Origin: Stemphylium vesicarium
Lineage: Eukaryota > Ascomycota > Dothideomycetes > Pleosporales > Pleosporaceae
Length of the DNA stretch: 64,000 nucleotides
Direction: 5' to 3'
Assembly (NCBI GenBank): GCA_004380135.1
Contig: QXCR01000097.1
Coordinates: 50,583-114,582 of the forward strand
The notes below the pieces were generated by a model. It saw only the letters and a program-made list of their open reading frames with translations. It was not told the origin of the DNA and did not search any database. A program made the position numbers and the translations under genes. Each line of letters starts with the position of its first letter. Positions within the stretch are counted from its first letter, which is position 1. Below are positions 23,256-35,169 of the stretch, piece after piece.

Positions 23256-24798
23256 GTTTGGGGGGCTCTCCGGTCTACTATAGTCGGTCGTCACGTTGTA
23301 TTGGTGGCGGACTCATAGCTCGAGAGGTACGTTCATGTAAAGATATGAAGAAGAGATGATTCGATATGAACTGCAGTCGGTGAGGGCAATTGCTAGGAGA
23401 GATACCATTATCATCGGAGCCCCTCAACCTCGGAACCGTTGATAGAGGCTTCAGCCGAACAGTCCTTGGTGCAGGCTAGGAGTAGCATGGCGTTGCGCCT
23501 CAAACCAAGAAGCCGCTATCGAGGATTCCGCTAGTCCCTGAATCATGCACAGCATGTGGTGCATGTTATTCGTTGCCGAATCATGGTAACTTCAAATAGC
23601 ATCTTATTAGCCACAAATGCTTGAGCTGTCAATGTCGACACGGAGATATCTCCAGAGGTTCGCCCCGCTCTTAATTGGGAACCTTGGCCCTTAACATGTT
23701 CACTTCAGACGACAATTGCCGGAAGATCGCTGTTTCGGATCCTGGATAAACTTTCTTCATCCGAATCGCCGGAAAGCTGGACGTTGAAATGCGGAGTTGA
23801 CTAGGAAGCGCAACCGCGGCATCGTGAGGCGATGGAGACAACGAAGCGACTTCCCGGAAGAGTCGCATAGGTCGGATATACGCATCGTGAAGCGACAGGG
23901 CTATCAGGAGCAGACTGGTGTTTGGGAAGGGCGGCTGGATTGCGTTGGCGGATCGGAGAATGCCGTGACTAACGGGTTGAAGCAGGGATAGAGAGTTGAG
24001 GGATATGGGGCAGGTGTGACTGCACGCGGTCTGGGGCGCCTTCTCTGCAATCGACTCGTCATCGCATTCGACTACACAACACCCCATCAAAATCATCAAC
24101 CGCCGGCTGCGTTAGCATCTCGAACTCGATGCGAGGCGTCCTCGATGGCCTAGCAAGCCGCAGCCACGTTTGCCGGGTAACGGCAGATTACTAGTCAGCG
24201 GCAAAAGCAAATCTTCGCTTTTGAGCTGCCATAGCTTTACTCCAGCCTCACCCCTATGCAATCAAGGACAAATATATTGGATTCTTGTATAATGCCCACT
24301 CTAAAGATCTGCCATTAACTCTCATAGCTTGTAACGACCATAGAAGCACATTCGGTCGTATACCCTTCGCTAACCAAAAAAGCGGCACGTAGCGCCTGCG
24401 TATTTGCTTGCATAACCGCCTCGACGCTTGCAATTAACGAGTACTGTCCTGCGAAGCTGTCCAAATCGCGGCCGGAGTCGACAAATGCAATGATTAGAAC
24501 GAAAAAAAAACTCCTTTCCGGCAATGGCTTGACGGCTAGCCACACAATATTGAGGCAAAGCCGTTTGCTGGCTTGCCAAACCCGTGTGTTTGCCCGTCTT
24601 AGGCACAGTCACACAACAGCGAATAAAGCCATCTTCTCCGTCTTCAACTTGCGACTGCTTTATTTTCTTTCGCATCCGTTCATCTTCTAGTATCTACGCC
24701 GTCGTTCTTTCTCTCGATATATCACGTATTCAGTGGAGGTCATTGACAACTAGAAGCCATTCACACACTTTTTTCCAGTCCGGCGTTTGACGACTGTC
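23256..24798. other. Intergenic region, divergent promoters
   Basis: About 1.5 kb between the divergent rhodopsin-like and CCCH genes. The minus-strand open frame at 23671-24099 shows no family pattern. No repeat or RNA gene was recognised. Confidence 0.5.
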
Positions 24799-26358
24799 AT
24801 GGCTGCCCAATATGAAGGTAGCTGTGCATTGCCTGAAGGACTCCGCTATTACCTTCTTCGCGGTAATATCATGGTTCCGCTCATACCTGCAGATCAGCTA
24901 CCGTACCAACTCAGAGGGGTCCCACGGCACCTGGGCCATCGACAAATGTCAGACGAAGGCTGGAAGCTTCTCAAGGAGACCAAGGACGCTCCCTTTGTGC
25001 TGTCGCTTCAAGCACCCGTGGACAGGAATCTGCTGGCTCACTGCAGCCCAGTTGTGCCAACTCAATACCGCGCTCCTGACCATCATGTACGCACCGAGCC
25101 CTCAAACGCACGCATGATCAACGATCGCGCTGGTCAATGGTATCAGTTGCCTCTGGAAAAAGCTCCAACATTGGGGGGTTCTCGTCCTTCATCCACCGCC
25201 AGGGGAGAGCGCTCATCGCCGTTGTACGACACCATCGCCTCCGTCTATCACAAGGATACGCACCGCCAGGCGCACCGTTCGGGTGTTGAGCCCAACCCAT
25301 CCAAAAAAGTGTATTGTACCCACTGGATTAAGAAGGGAACCTGTGACTTCATGCCAACAGGCTGCAAATACAAGCACGAAATGCCTGATGTTGACCAGCT
25401 TCGCCGAATGGGCATCAGTAACGAGATACCCAAGTGGTGGAGGGACAAAAACGCCGTCAAATCACCGACTTGGATGCAGCAACAATTTGCGGGAAAAGGT
25501 GACACAGAGCGAGTGGATGAAGTGCCTGCACGACGTACCTTTCCAGGTCCCTCAAAGTTCACAACACGGAAGGTCGAGAAGCGCGATGAGTCCAAAGAGG
25601 GCGCTCAGAAACAACGTGGACATCTCAAGCACGATGGCGCCGACGTACAGCCAAAAGCATCACCCGCCAAAGCCCCTCCGTCAACACCTGTACAAGCACC
25701 AGTTGGTCGCACGGCCCAGATACCAAACCTCATCGACCTAGAAGATGCACCTGCATCACCACCCAGCAGCCCGCAACTATCCCACGCTTCAAGCGAAGGA
25801 TCGAGCGAGACGCTGACCCCATCCAGTCGCTCTTCAGCCACATCACCGCCCCCGCCCGCAACCCCTTCTGTCAAACCACTGCTCATTGACGATAACACCG
25901 CACACGACGAGACCCGCAGGTCCTCGAGCGAAGACGCAAAAACCCAAGACCGCACCCTCCGCCGTCCATCTCGCACATCATGGGCCTCCGACACCTCTGA
26001 TACCGACGTTGATACCCTAATCCCCACTCTAACGAGCAGCAGTAGCACCAAGCCAACCAAACACCCGCAACACCCGCGCAAGCGCACGCCAGCTACGACT
26101 GATACTCAGCGGAACATAACGCCGCACCGCGGTTTAGCAGACTCCAAATATGCCGTCTCGGCCACGACTCCCCCTTCCTCCAAGGATACACCTCAGAATA
26201 GGGCGTCGGAACATCGTGGTCGGCGCGCGAACCGCAATGGGAAGGGTGGTGAGGGGCGCGGTTCCGGGTTCCAGGCTGAGATTGAGCAGAGGAAGCGGGA
26301 TGAGTATGCGATGGATAGGGCGGGGAGGAGCGAGCGAGATGGGTTGGTGGGTGGGTAG
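24799..26358 (+). CDS. CCCH zinc-finger protein
   Basis: Probable RNA-binding protein of 519 residues without introns. The ATG chosen opens MAAQYEGSCALPEG. The N-terminal region (about 1-75) is conserved-looking, with GLRYYLLRGNIMVPLIPADQ. One C-x8-C-x6-C-x3-H zinc finger lies at C173, C182, C189 and H193 (CTHWIKKGTCDFMPTGCKYKH), followed by MGISNEIPKWWRDKN. The C-terminal 300 residues are low complexity, rich in Ser, Pro, Thr and Lys, and probably disordered. The tail is basic (RGRRANRNGKGGEGRG). A single C3H1 finger followed by PxWW is a common fungal arrangement of unknown target. Confidence 0.85.
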   Translation: MAAQYEGSCALPEGLRYYLLRGNIMVPLIPADQLPYQLRGVPRHLGHRQMSDEGWKLLKETKDAPFVLSLQAPVDRNLLAHCSPVVPTQYRAPDHHVRTEPSNARMINDRAGQWYQLPLEKAPTLGGSRPSSTARGERSSPLYDTIASVYHKDTHRQAHRSGVEPNPSKKVYCTHWIKKGTCDFMPTGCKYKHEMPDVDQLRRMGISNEIPKWWRDKNAVKSPTWMQQQFAGKGDTERVDEVPARRTFPGPSKFTTRKVEKRDESKEGAQKQRGHLKHDGADVQPKASPAKAPPSTPVQAPVGRTAQIPNLIDLEDAPASPPSSPQLSHASSEGSSETLTPSSRSSATSPPPPATPSVKPLLIDDNTAHDETRRSSSEDAKTQDRTLRRPSRTSWASDTSDTDVDTLIPTLTSSSSTKPTKHPQHPRKRTPATTDTQRNITPHRGLADSKYAVSATTPPSSKDTPQNRASEHRGRRANRNGKGGEGRGSGFQAEIEQRKRDEYAMDRAGRSERDGLVGG

Positions 26359-26927
26359 ACGGGAGGGGTGTGATGGATAAATGGCGGGAGTGGGGATGGT
26401 TTGGTGGTTGTGCTTGGGTGAAGTGCGTTGTAAGTGGTGGATGGGTGGATGGATGGATGGATGGATGGAAGGATGCAGTTCCGTATGCGGTGTAACGGGT
26501 TTTCTCTGCACAGTGTGTTAGAGCATATGGTAGGCTTGTGTGGAATACAGAACGCGAAGCACATTGTCCTGATTCAAACTTGGCCCACTATTTTCTTCTC
26601 ATCTTTCCATACTCGCTTGCCGTATCTTGGAAATATTGATTGTCATTCGTATCGATACTAGACGACGTAACGTAACGTATTGAAGTTAGTCCAGGATAAT
26701 AAAAGACTTTGAAAGGACTGATAAGCGCCGCTGATACGCCGATGAAGATGCCGCTGGTTCATCCCAAAAAAACAAAAAGACAAGAGTTGAAATCCCGGGT
26801 CGCCCAGATGGTAAAACTCCAATCATAGTCGCTCCCCCATCGCGCTCATCTGAAAACGGCCCCAAAGAAGAAAAAAGGAGGTAGAAAAGAAACCACCACA
26901 CCACTCTCTTTCTCTGATTCAAACAAG
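26359..26927. repeat. Intergenic spacer with GGAT microsatellite
   Basis: Region between convergent genes. A GGAT/ATGG repeat lies at about 26439-26470. No gene is seen; it probably holds both 3' UTRs. Confidence 0.6.
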
Positions 26928-28325
26928 TCAAGCCCCCCACTTTTTAACCGCCTCACCCAACTCCTTAGTCAACCCCCTCCTAACCGCAAGCAACTCCTCC
27001 TTCGCATTCTCAGCCTCCTTCTCACTCCTCTCCACCCTCCCTCTCAACCCATCAATCTCGCCCTTGAGCTCCTTGCGCAGATCCTTACTCGCATCTTCCA
27101 CCGCCATCAGTCGATCTACCTCAACACGCATCTTATCGCCGGCCGCCTCGACGCTCTCCAACCGCTCTTTCATCGCATTCATCTCTCTTTTCATATTCTC
27201 TGCCTCGCGCTTGAGCGCATCAGATTCAATCTGCAGACCGCGGTAGGCATGCGATTCCTTGGCCATGCGTTGCTGGAGGTCCGTTTTGTCGGTCTCGAGG
27301 CTGGACACGGAGGCTTTGAGGCCCGCGTTTTCGTCCTTGAGGTGGTTGATGCGGTCGGTTAGGGCACGGTTTACGCGTTCGGGGGCGGGGCTGCGGGGGC
27401 TGAGAATGGTGCCTGATTGGCCTTGGTGGTAATTCGATGATGTGGTTGATGTGGTTGTCATTGATTCTTGGAGTTTTGAGGGCACGATTATTTGCTCGCT
27501 AAGCGTGCGTCGGGGATGCTTTTTCGGCCGGATGGCCGAGGCGGGGATGCTGCTTGGGTAATCGTCGTCGCGTTCACGTTTGATTTTGACGTGGAGGCTG
27601 TCGGTTGCGGCTCGTTTTATGGGTGGGTGGGCGTTGAGGTCTTCGGGGATGGAGGAGCGCGTGGTTGATGATGAGACGGTGGATGAGCGTTTCGGCCGGA
27701 CAGCAATGGTCTCCTTTTCGTTGTGCGGGGTTGACGGTTCCGATTTCCTCGTTGGCGGTAGCAAGGGCCGCTCGCCCTCATTTTGCACCCATAGACAGGC
27801 GTCGCGAAAATTCCGCGTGAACATGGTCGGGTCGGAGCGTGTCCGTGATAACGCTTTCACGTGCCCGGCGGCCAAGAAGTAATAGAGAATAAGGGCGGAC
27901 ACGCGATGAATGGCTTTTGAGCCCCCAGTGTCATCACCGACATCACAAAACGGGGCATGGAATGCAACAGTACTCGTGCTATTCACCGACTGCAGCTCAT
28001 TACTCCCGTCCTCCAGTTCGGTAATGCGATAAAAGCTGACCTCGGCTTCGTCTTCGTGGACGTGAGCGGTAACACGGTCAATGGGCTCATCGTCGTCGCC
28101 GGCGGGGCCTGGGGCATAGCCGCCGATGACGAGCAGTTGTTTGTGGGTTGAGCGCCCGAGCGAGCGCCAGATGGCTCTGCTGATGGTGAAGCTCTCGTCG
28201 AACTCGATCCATTGCAGCCTGGCGGCGCGCGGCAGGGCGCGAAAGGGCGCGGCAAAATTCTGGCGCGCCCATGCCTGGACATTTTCGTTTGTGAGGGGTG
28301 ATCTTGTCTCATTGAAGTCGGCCAT
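26928..28325 (-). CDS. Uncharacterised coiled-coil protein
   Basis: Intronless gene of 465 residues starting at ATG 28325. The N-terminal 190 residues look globular (VQAWARQNFAAPFRALPRAA, then IHRVSALILYYFLAAGHVKA). A Ser/Thr-rich basic linker follows, with possible nuclear-localisation clusters (IKRERDDDYP, RPKKHPRRT). From about residue 315 to the end there is a continuous coiled coil (LTDRINHLKDENAGLKASVS, LKREAENMKREMNAMKERLE). I cannot name a family. The architecture suggests a scaffold or nuclear structural protein, but that is inference. Confidence 0.75.
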   Translation of the reverse strand: MADFNETRSPLTNENVQAWARQNFAAPFRALPRAARLQWIEFDESFTISRAIWRSLGRSTHKQLLVIGGYAPGPAGDDDEPIDRVTAHVHEDEAEVSFYRITELEDGSNELQSVNSTSTVAFHAPFCDVGDDTGGSKAIHRVSALILYYFLAAGHVKALSRTRSDPTMFTRNFRDACLWVQNEGERPLLPPTRKSEPSTPHNEKETIAVRPKRSSTVSSSTTRSSIPEDLNAHPPIKRAATDSLHVKIKRERDDDYPSSIPASAIRPKKHPRRTLSEQIIVPSKLQESMTTTSTTSSNYHQGQSGTILSPRSPAPERVNRALTDRINHLKDENAGLKASVSSLETDKTDLQQRMAKESHAYRGLQIESDALKREAENMKREMNAMKERLESVEAAGDKMRVEVDRLMAVEDASKDLRKELKGEIDGLRGRVERSEKEAENAKEELLAVRRGLTKELGEAVKKWGA

Positions 28326-29687
28326 TGCGGTGGTTTGATTGGCGTCGTGTCACCCGTTGTTGCGCTGAATTTCAATGGGGCGCTTGTTGATTCGCGAATG
28401 CGGGATGGGCACGCTCGCGCTCGTGAGTTGCGGAGTCGAGGCAAAGAAGGATTGCCGTGGAGTCCGTTGCTGGTCGTCGCGATGGAAGATTGTACGACGA
28501 GCACTTGTCGCCGCCATCGAACCTGCCTAAGTTGCTTGTCGGAACACGATCACGATCACGGCGACATGTGTGCGAAGGGTGTGTGTAGTGGTGGTAGCAG
28601 AAGAGTCGATGGCAGCAGCGAGAAGTCAGGCGGGAATCCTTCCGCTGCCCGTTATTTGCGGGGCTGGCCAGTGGCTGGAAAGCTGTAAGCGGAAGGTGCA
28701 GCAGACCATTGATGCGCCATGTTTAGCATGGCCGGTATATCTTGGCCACATCGGATGCATGCGCTGATGCAGATGCAAGTGTTTTGCGCCAGCTTTTATC
28801 CTGCTGTGGGTTCCACCGTTTGGAGGGCACGCGACAGGCATCATTTCCGCGGGGGGCAGAGGGCGGAATCGGCGAGAACGACAATGGAAGCCACAGCCCA
28901 GAAAAAAGTCTGGCTCCTCACAGACTTTGCGCCACAAATCACCCTGCATTTTAAATCGTGCACCAATAACTTAGAGTTGAGAATAAGGTTGAATGGTGCG
29001 GCGGGCAAGCTTCACCGAGGCCTGGCCAACGCCCGGGCGCTGCGTTCATCGGCAGTTCGGCCTGATGCTAGCGTCCAGGTCATCGCTCTACTTTCTTCTT
29101 ATGCCGTATGATGCAATTCCGTCACAATTCTACTTGTCGACGTGTAGCGGTAAGCATGAGGCAAAGAAGACTTTTGCATTGGAATTGCCATGCCCGCGTT
29201 GCTATAAAGTGATTGGCGACACTGGAGTAGCGCTGCTTGAACAGTACTTAGCTGAGCCGACGTACATATGTTGAGGTCTAGGTTACCGCATGTGAAGATT
29301 CCATGCTTGCACAAATGACGCATGGAGCTGATGCAAATTATCAATGCAAGTGCAGAGCATATAGACGTCTGAATAACATCTCAGCCATGCGAGCAGGACC
29401 GGCTATTATTGTACCCTTGCCGTCAACCACGCGACAACAACTCGCGTGGGGTGGTATTGACATTCGCGTGGCATCCATGGTGACCCAATCGGGGAAACCG
29501 TTGACGCGTCTACGTCATCGCCATTTTTCAGCCATAGACGCGCCACATGCGATAACCCCCTACCATCGCTCTACACACCACAACTCTGGCGCTACGACGA
29601 CTCTCAACCCTAGCGATCCTTGAAATCCTTGCAATCCTTCTGGCATTGCTTCTAAGAATACCCTCGCTGCACATACCGAGGTCCATC
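28326..29687. other. Intergenic region, divergent promoters
   Basis: About 1.36 kb between divergent genes. Only short non-coding-looking frames are present and no tRNA-like sequence was found. Confidence 0.5.
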
Positions 29688-30388
29688 ATGCCCCGTCGTA
29701 ACACAGCTGGCTCGTCCCGATCGACGGACACAACCACCACCACTAAGCTCCCCGAGAAGGTCCAATGGCCAACAACCTTTACAGACGGTCTGCCACTTCC
29801 TAAAATCGTTGTCTTCGACCTTGACTACACACTGTGGCCCTTCTGGGTAGACACGCACGTCACAGGCCCGCTCAAGCCCATCGAAGGCGGCCTAAAGGTC
29901 AAGGACCGATATGGCGAAGGCTACGGCTTCTACAACGACGTCGGAGGAGTACTAGAAGCAGTACGTCAACCTTGGCACCCCACCCCTCGTACCCAGCCTA
30001 ACAGAAACACTAGCTCAAAGCAAAAGACATCCTTATCGGCGCCGCCTCGCGCACCTGCGCGCCAGACCTCGGCCGCGAAATGCTCAAGCTCCTCAAGATA
30101 CCCAGTCCCGCGGCCGCAGGCATTTCCTCGCGCGCCATCGACTACTTTGACCACTTGCAAATTTACCCCGGGAACAAGACGACGCATTTCGAGCGCATAC
30201 ACAGGGATAGTGGGATAGAGTATGAAGATATGCTGTTCTTTGATGATGAGAGTCGGAATAAGAATGTCGAGGTGTTGGGCGTGACGATGCAGCTTGTTAG
30301 GGATGGAGTTACGAGGAATGAGGTTGATGCGGGCGTGAGGAGTTGGAGGAAGAGGAATGGGAGGACGAAGGCGATGGATGAGGTGTGA
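29688..30388 (+). CDS. Magnesium-dependent phosphatase-1 (HAD superfamily)
   Basis: MDP-1-type acid phosphatase of the HAD superfamily; in eukaryotes it dephosphorylates phosphotyrosine or sugar-phosphate adducts. Exons 29688-29960 and 30014-30388 give 215 residues. The intron 29961-30013 has donor GTACGT. The nucleophile motif is FDLDYTLWPFW (D44, D46, T48). The remaining HAD motifs are IGAASRT (motif II) and IEYEDMLFFDDESRN with the acidic motif III/IV. The C-terminus is VEVLGVTMQLVRDGVT, as in the family. No targeting signal is visible. Confidence 0.93.
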
Positions 30389-32797
30389 GGGTTGATGTGC
30401 TGTGGAGGCGTTGGTGAGCAGGTGATGATTTGAATGAGATACCCGTTGATTTTGGACTCTACGTCGTTTGCTATGTCCGATTGCTGGCCATGGAGGCAGC
30501 ATACAAAAGCACCCCAATTCACCGTTCCTTCCTTCTATTTCCTTACTCCTTCCACTTCATTTCCTGGCTGTTCTTTTCCAAAATGACAACCTAAAAGTTT
30601 CCTGTCTTCCCTAAAAAATTCCATAACGGAGAGCCATGGCTGCGTTCTGCGTGGGCTCCTCCTTACCACCAACATTCTCTCCTTAAATCTACTGGGATTC
30701 CTAAATGTGCTCGCTTTTCAAAACACCCCGTACGTCGTCTTATGTCTTACCCAAAATATACCCTTCGCCAAGTTATGGCTACGTTCTGCGTGGACTCCTC
30801 TCTACGACCAACATCCTCTCCCTAAAACGTGCCGGGCTTCCTAAATGCTCTCGCCTTTTAAAATGTGTCACACAACCGTGGATGTCTCTCTCGCTGTCCG
30901 AGGAGTCCAGAAGATTGTTTCTCATCTCTCAATGGAGCAGTCGTTTCCTTGCTGTGGCTATAAACATTGCCACGGTACACGACTTAAAATTGGACCAACA
31001 CAATTTCATGTCGCGGTGCTCATCCCGGCTGCAAGATTTACTCTTATTATAAAGACGCTCACCACCATGACATGGGAGTGTTCTAAAATGATATCCAGAA
31101 CTGCGCATGTGTTTAACGCTGTTTGAGAAGGTCTAAACGTCATTTGTAGTCGCTTTATGGAGGGAGCTTTTCGTTCTCTGTGGGTGTGACATTGGTGTGG
31201 TGCACTACTTGAAATTCACTGGAAAAGTGTACATGTCGCAGTGTTCGTCCCGCCTCGGAAATCTACTTTGTTATAAAGATAACTTCGATAGAGGAATGTT
31301 TGCTCCTCTTTGAATCCTTTTCTAGTACATCTCTGTTGTTGGAGGCCGTCAAAAGCGAACATAACATGTCTAGGGAATGTTTTCTAATTAGGGGAAGATG
31401 CTGGGTAAAGCCTTTTTCATGTATTTCAAGAGGTAGAAGTCCGTCATCTCATCAGGAATTCGTGGTAACTTTCAAGAAAATAAGGCGAGAAACGAACATC
31501 GTACTGCAGGTCATGGATTTCGATCGTAGTAAATTTTCGAACTCCAGTCCTTGCAAGAGAAGAAGAGCGGAGGATGAGGTAGGAGAGAGGGGGTTTGTAA
31601 TTCCCCATTAATAACGCCGAGAACATTTCTTAAAGGGACTTGTCAAGACAAAGATCTCTTTCCCCATAATGTCTTCGAATCGGCGTTTTAGTACCCAGGA
31701 TTTCCACTTGTAAGATGCCATACACGCTGCCGCTCTCCACACGCATGAACATTCTTCCTTCTTTTATTCCATATCTATAATACCAGCACAATCCCCGCAC
31801 ACATGTATAGCCTGTTAGAGGCTTTGTTTTTGCAGCACAATTATATAGAGGACTGTTCCAGACTTTAAGGATAAGCTGGGGAAGAGAGAAGGCGGAAGAC
31901 CCATAAGCTCGGAGGACTGATTTTGGACGTAGGCAACAAATGGGGTGACCAATGTGCTTTTTTAATGGGATGTAGATAGGACATGAATGAGGGATGGAGG
32001 AAAAGAGTGGAAGAAGAGAGGAGTATCTATGTGCCTCGATCGAGACTGAAGATGACATCGAAATAGACATTGTCTGATTTCGTTCTTCAAAGTCTGTCTG
32101 GAAGGGGAAGACGCGGAGCCATATAAGTTCTGCTCGAATAAATTTTCTTTCAAGAAACCATAGCTTTCGAAAAGAAGAGAAAAAAGCTGGTTAAGATAGT
32201 ATTTCTTTTAATAGCTTGTAGAATCCTCGAAAAAGACATCAGCTGGTTCCACTGCTTTTGATTTTGATCAGGAAGCAGAGGCAGGCAGGCCATGAGCCAC
32301 TCTAGTAAGGGGTTTGGAAAAAGTTTCTTAAAGATGGATTGTAGAAGGAGAATCCCTTTTTTTCACATCTGCCAACAGTGCCGGAAAGGCAAAGCCATAT
32401 TCTGGGATTTTTGTGTTTCTTCCACAAGAGATCCCATTTTTTGATGGCTCATGGTTGGCTTTCACCAGAACATATCGATAAAAGTACTTGCTTTTAGGTA
32501 CTTTAGGGAAGCGCTCGGGAAAAGACATTTGCTGGCTTACAGATCTTTTTCTTTGCAAAGAAGCAGCAGGCTGACCATGGGCCATCCTAGTAAAACTTTT
32601 GAAAAAAAAAAGGATTTAGAAAGAGGGAATTTTCAAGGGAAGAAGGAAAGAATGGTAGAAAGAGGAGAGCTGGCCTTTTATGCGTACATGTCACGTGAAA
32701 TCGAGTAAAACGTTTGGTCATAAAATTCATGTCGCATTTCAGAGCAATAACCACGGCCTCCTCATTCGCCCAGTCTACCTCCCCTTTCGTGTTCCCC
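30389..32797. repeat. Gene-free AT-rich block with decayed direct repeats
   Basis: About 2.4 kb without a convincing gene. It contains pairs of diverged direct repeats. 30635-30724 matches 30775-30864, differing mainly by C/T and G/A changes. About 30985-31055 resembles about 31205-31280. About 32205-32353 resembles about 32485-32629. This looks like old tandemly duplicated or transposon-derived DNA affected by transitions, compatible with repeat-induced point mutation (RIP) or plain decay. Confidence 0.55.
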
Positions 32798-34798
32798 CTA
32801 CAACGGCATGGCCGCACCGTCCCCCCTCAAATCACTCCCCGCACTCCAAACCTGCACACCATCATCAACATGCCTCCTAATAATCTGGCCTCTGCCAAAC
32901 ATGCCCCGTTTATACCCACTCAACTGCTTCACATTGTGTCCGAGGGCCCTCAACTCTTCCACAACCTTCTCATCAATGCCCTCCTCCAGGTAAACAGTCG
33001 CATCCGTCATCTTGCCATCCGCACTGGGCATACCAGCACCGATGCAGAAGCGCGGCGAGTCGAGCGCAGCCTGCGGATTGAGTTTGAAAACCTCTTGGTT
33101 GAGCAGGACCTGGACGTGGCCTTGAGGTTGCATGAAGCCGCCCATGACACCGTAGACGGAATGCAGACTGCCGTCTTTGACATTGGTAGTCAGACCGGGG
33201 ATGATGGTGTGGTAAGGGCGCTTGCGTGGGGCTAGGGCGTTGGGATGATCTTTATCTAGGCTGAAATTTGCGCCGCGGTTCTGCAGCGTGAAACCGCAGC
33301 CTTTGGGGATGATGCCGGTGCCGAAACCGCCGTAGTTGCTGTTAATGAAGGAGATGGCGTTACCGGCTGAGTCGGAGCAGCAGAAGTATACCGTGTCGCT
33401 TTGGAGATGTGCAGGCGAGCCGTGGACGGGTGCGGAGATGGCTTTCTTCTGGTTGAAAAGCTGAGCGCGCTCCGCAAGGTACTTTTCTGAGATGAGCTCC
33501 GCAGAAGGTACCTTCACGACGTTTGGGTCGGTGACAAACCAGTGCGCGTCGCAAAAGGCGATTCGTAGGGCTTCGATGAGAGCATGGAGATGGCTGGTGC
33601 TGTTGTGGTCTTTCAGGCTCCATTTGGGGATCTTGCCTTGCTTCTCTAGCTCTTGAATTATACCGAGGGCCATCAACGCTACGATGCCTTGGCCGTTGGG
33701 AGGATGCTCCCAGAGTTCGATGCCACCATCGGTGCTCTCGCCTACACCCTGGCCGGCGTATTTCAGCGAGATGGGGTCCACGGGCTCGGAGCCGGTTTCG
33801 GCGTGATGCTTCAGGTCGTGGAGAGTGAGGTAGCCGCCAAGATCGGATACGACCTTTACAAGCTGCTCTGCTACCTCTCCTTCATAGAAACCCTTTTTTC
33901 CTTGTTTGGCAAGAAGTTTGAAGGTATTTGCCATGGCCGTGTTTTTCATAATCTCGCCAGCCTTTGGTGCTCTGCAGCCGTCTTTGGCAGATGGGTCTTT
34001 CTTCAGCATTTCGTGCCCATTGGGAGAAGCGCGGCGCAGATCAGCTTCGCTAGCTGCCCACTTCTGGTTGTCAGCATAAGTCTTCAATTGGTTGATACTT
34101 GACTTACGAAGGTCGCGGAAAGTTCAGAGACTGGAAAGCCATTCTCCGCGAGTTCAATGGCGGGTGCGAGGACATCGTCCATGCTGACCTTTCCGCTACC
34201 GAAACGCTCGACACAGTCGACCCAGCCAGCTGCTGCACCAGGAACTGTCGCCGCGTGCACATGATCCATTGGTATCTGTCCATTTTGTCCATCTGCGAGC
34301 TTGAGATCTTTTCGAACCTTTTCAAGCGTCACGTTCTCGCCTGAGCGGCCAGACCCATTCATTGCGGAGACCTTCTTCGTTTTCGCATCATAAAACAAGC
34401 AGAACATATCACCACCAATGCCCGTTGAGCCCGGCTCCGTGACATTGATGGCTGCTGCGACTGCTACAGCTGCATCCTACAACCCGTAAGTATTGAACAA
34501 TGGTGAAGATAGATTACGTCATACAGCCGCATTACCACCCTTCCTCAAGATCTCAATCCCAGCAGCAGATGCGAGCGGCTGTGTGCTGGAGACGATGCCC
34601 TTGGTGCTATGTATGACTGAGCGTCGGCTACCAAAGTGCACGAACTGGGGCTCAGGATGAGGGTAGACATTCGGGTTGCCTGTGCTAGCTTCGACGGATT
34701 GCGGCTTCTCAGGCTGGAGCTCGGGTTGAGGCTTAGGCTTAGGCTCAGGCTCGGGATCATGGTGGATCTTCGCCCTCTTGCTTCGTCGTGGAGTAGGC

Positions 34799-34800
<2 letters not shown>
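32798..34800 (-). CDS. Gamma-glutamyltranspeptidase
   Basis: Cleaves the gamma-glutamyl bond of glutathione and its conjugates; self-processed into two subunits. Exons 34800-34525, 34476-34108 and 34063-32798 give 636 residues. Introns are 48 and 44 nt. The N-terminal 45 residues are Pro/Lys/Glu-rich with a basic start and no clear signal peptide. Family motifs seen are GGNAADAAVAVAAAINVTEP, STGIGGDMFCLFYD, NGSGRSG, the processing site with likely catalytic Thr about 439 in QSDTVYFCCSD, SFINSNYGGFGTGI and the C-terminal MGGFMQPQGHVQVL. It resembles the bacterial-type (YwrD-like) branch rather than the secreted GGT1 type. It lies 370 bp from, and divergent to, the mitochondrial release-factor gene. 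Confidence 0.92.

Positions 34801-34840
<40 letters not shown>
34801..34840. repeat. (TG)20 microsatellite abutting a start codon
   Basis: Twenty perfect TG units on the plus strand. On the coding strand of the gamma-glutamyltranspeptidase gene this is a (CA)20 run directly next to the ATG, occupying positions -1 to -40 of the leader. Confidence 0.97.
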
Positions 34841-34845
<5 letters not shown>

Positions 34846-35169
34846 TGAGGAATTGAAGCTTCAAACCTTGGTAAGATATGGGGAAGCTTCTAATGCAAGT
34901 AGTACATAATGTATGACAAACGGTTATCCCCGGAGATAGTTGCTGCCGCTGGGACTGCCGATCTCGCTCGATAACTACCTCGGGAGATATCGCAGCGCCG
35001 TCCGATGTTGACCATTACGTTCGGGCAGATATGCGGCCAAGATGTATCGGGAAGGTGGTTAAGCGGTGAGGCCCGTCCTGCATGTGCCGGCGTGAGAGGA
35101 GACGTCACGTGCACACGTTCCGAGCCGATCGGAATGCGCGTCCGACACTGAGAATTCCATCAAGCTTGG

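Noticed and set aside
23256..23294. Longer N-terminus of the rhodopsin-like protein
   Set aside because: It begins with GTG and an in-frame stop lies just upstream; ATG 23255 is the first proper start.
23671..24099. Minus-strand 142-codon frame
   Set aside because: No protein pattern, low-complexity composition and no supporting splice structure.
24787..24798. Upstream extension of the CCCH gene
   Set aside because: The extension begins with TTG, not ATG; the first ATG at 24799 is used.
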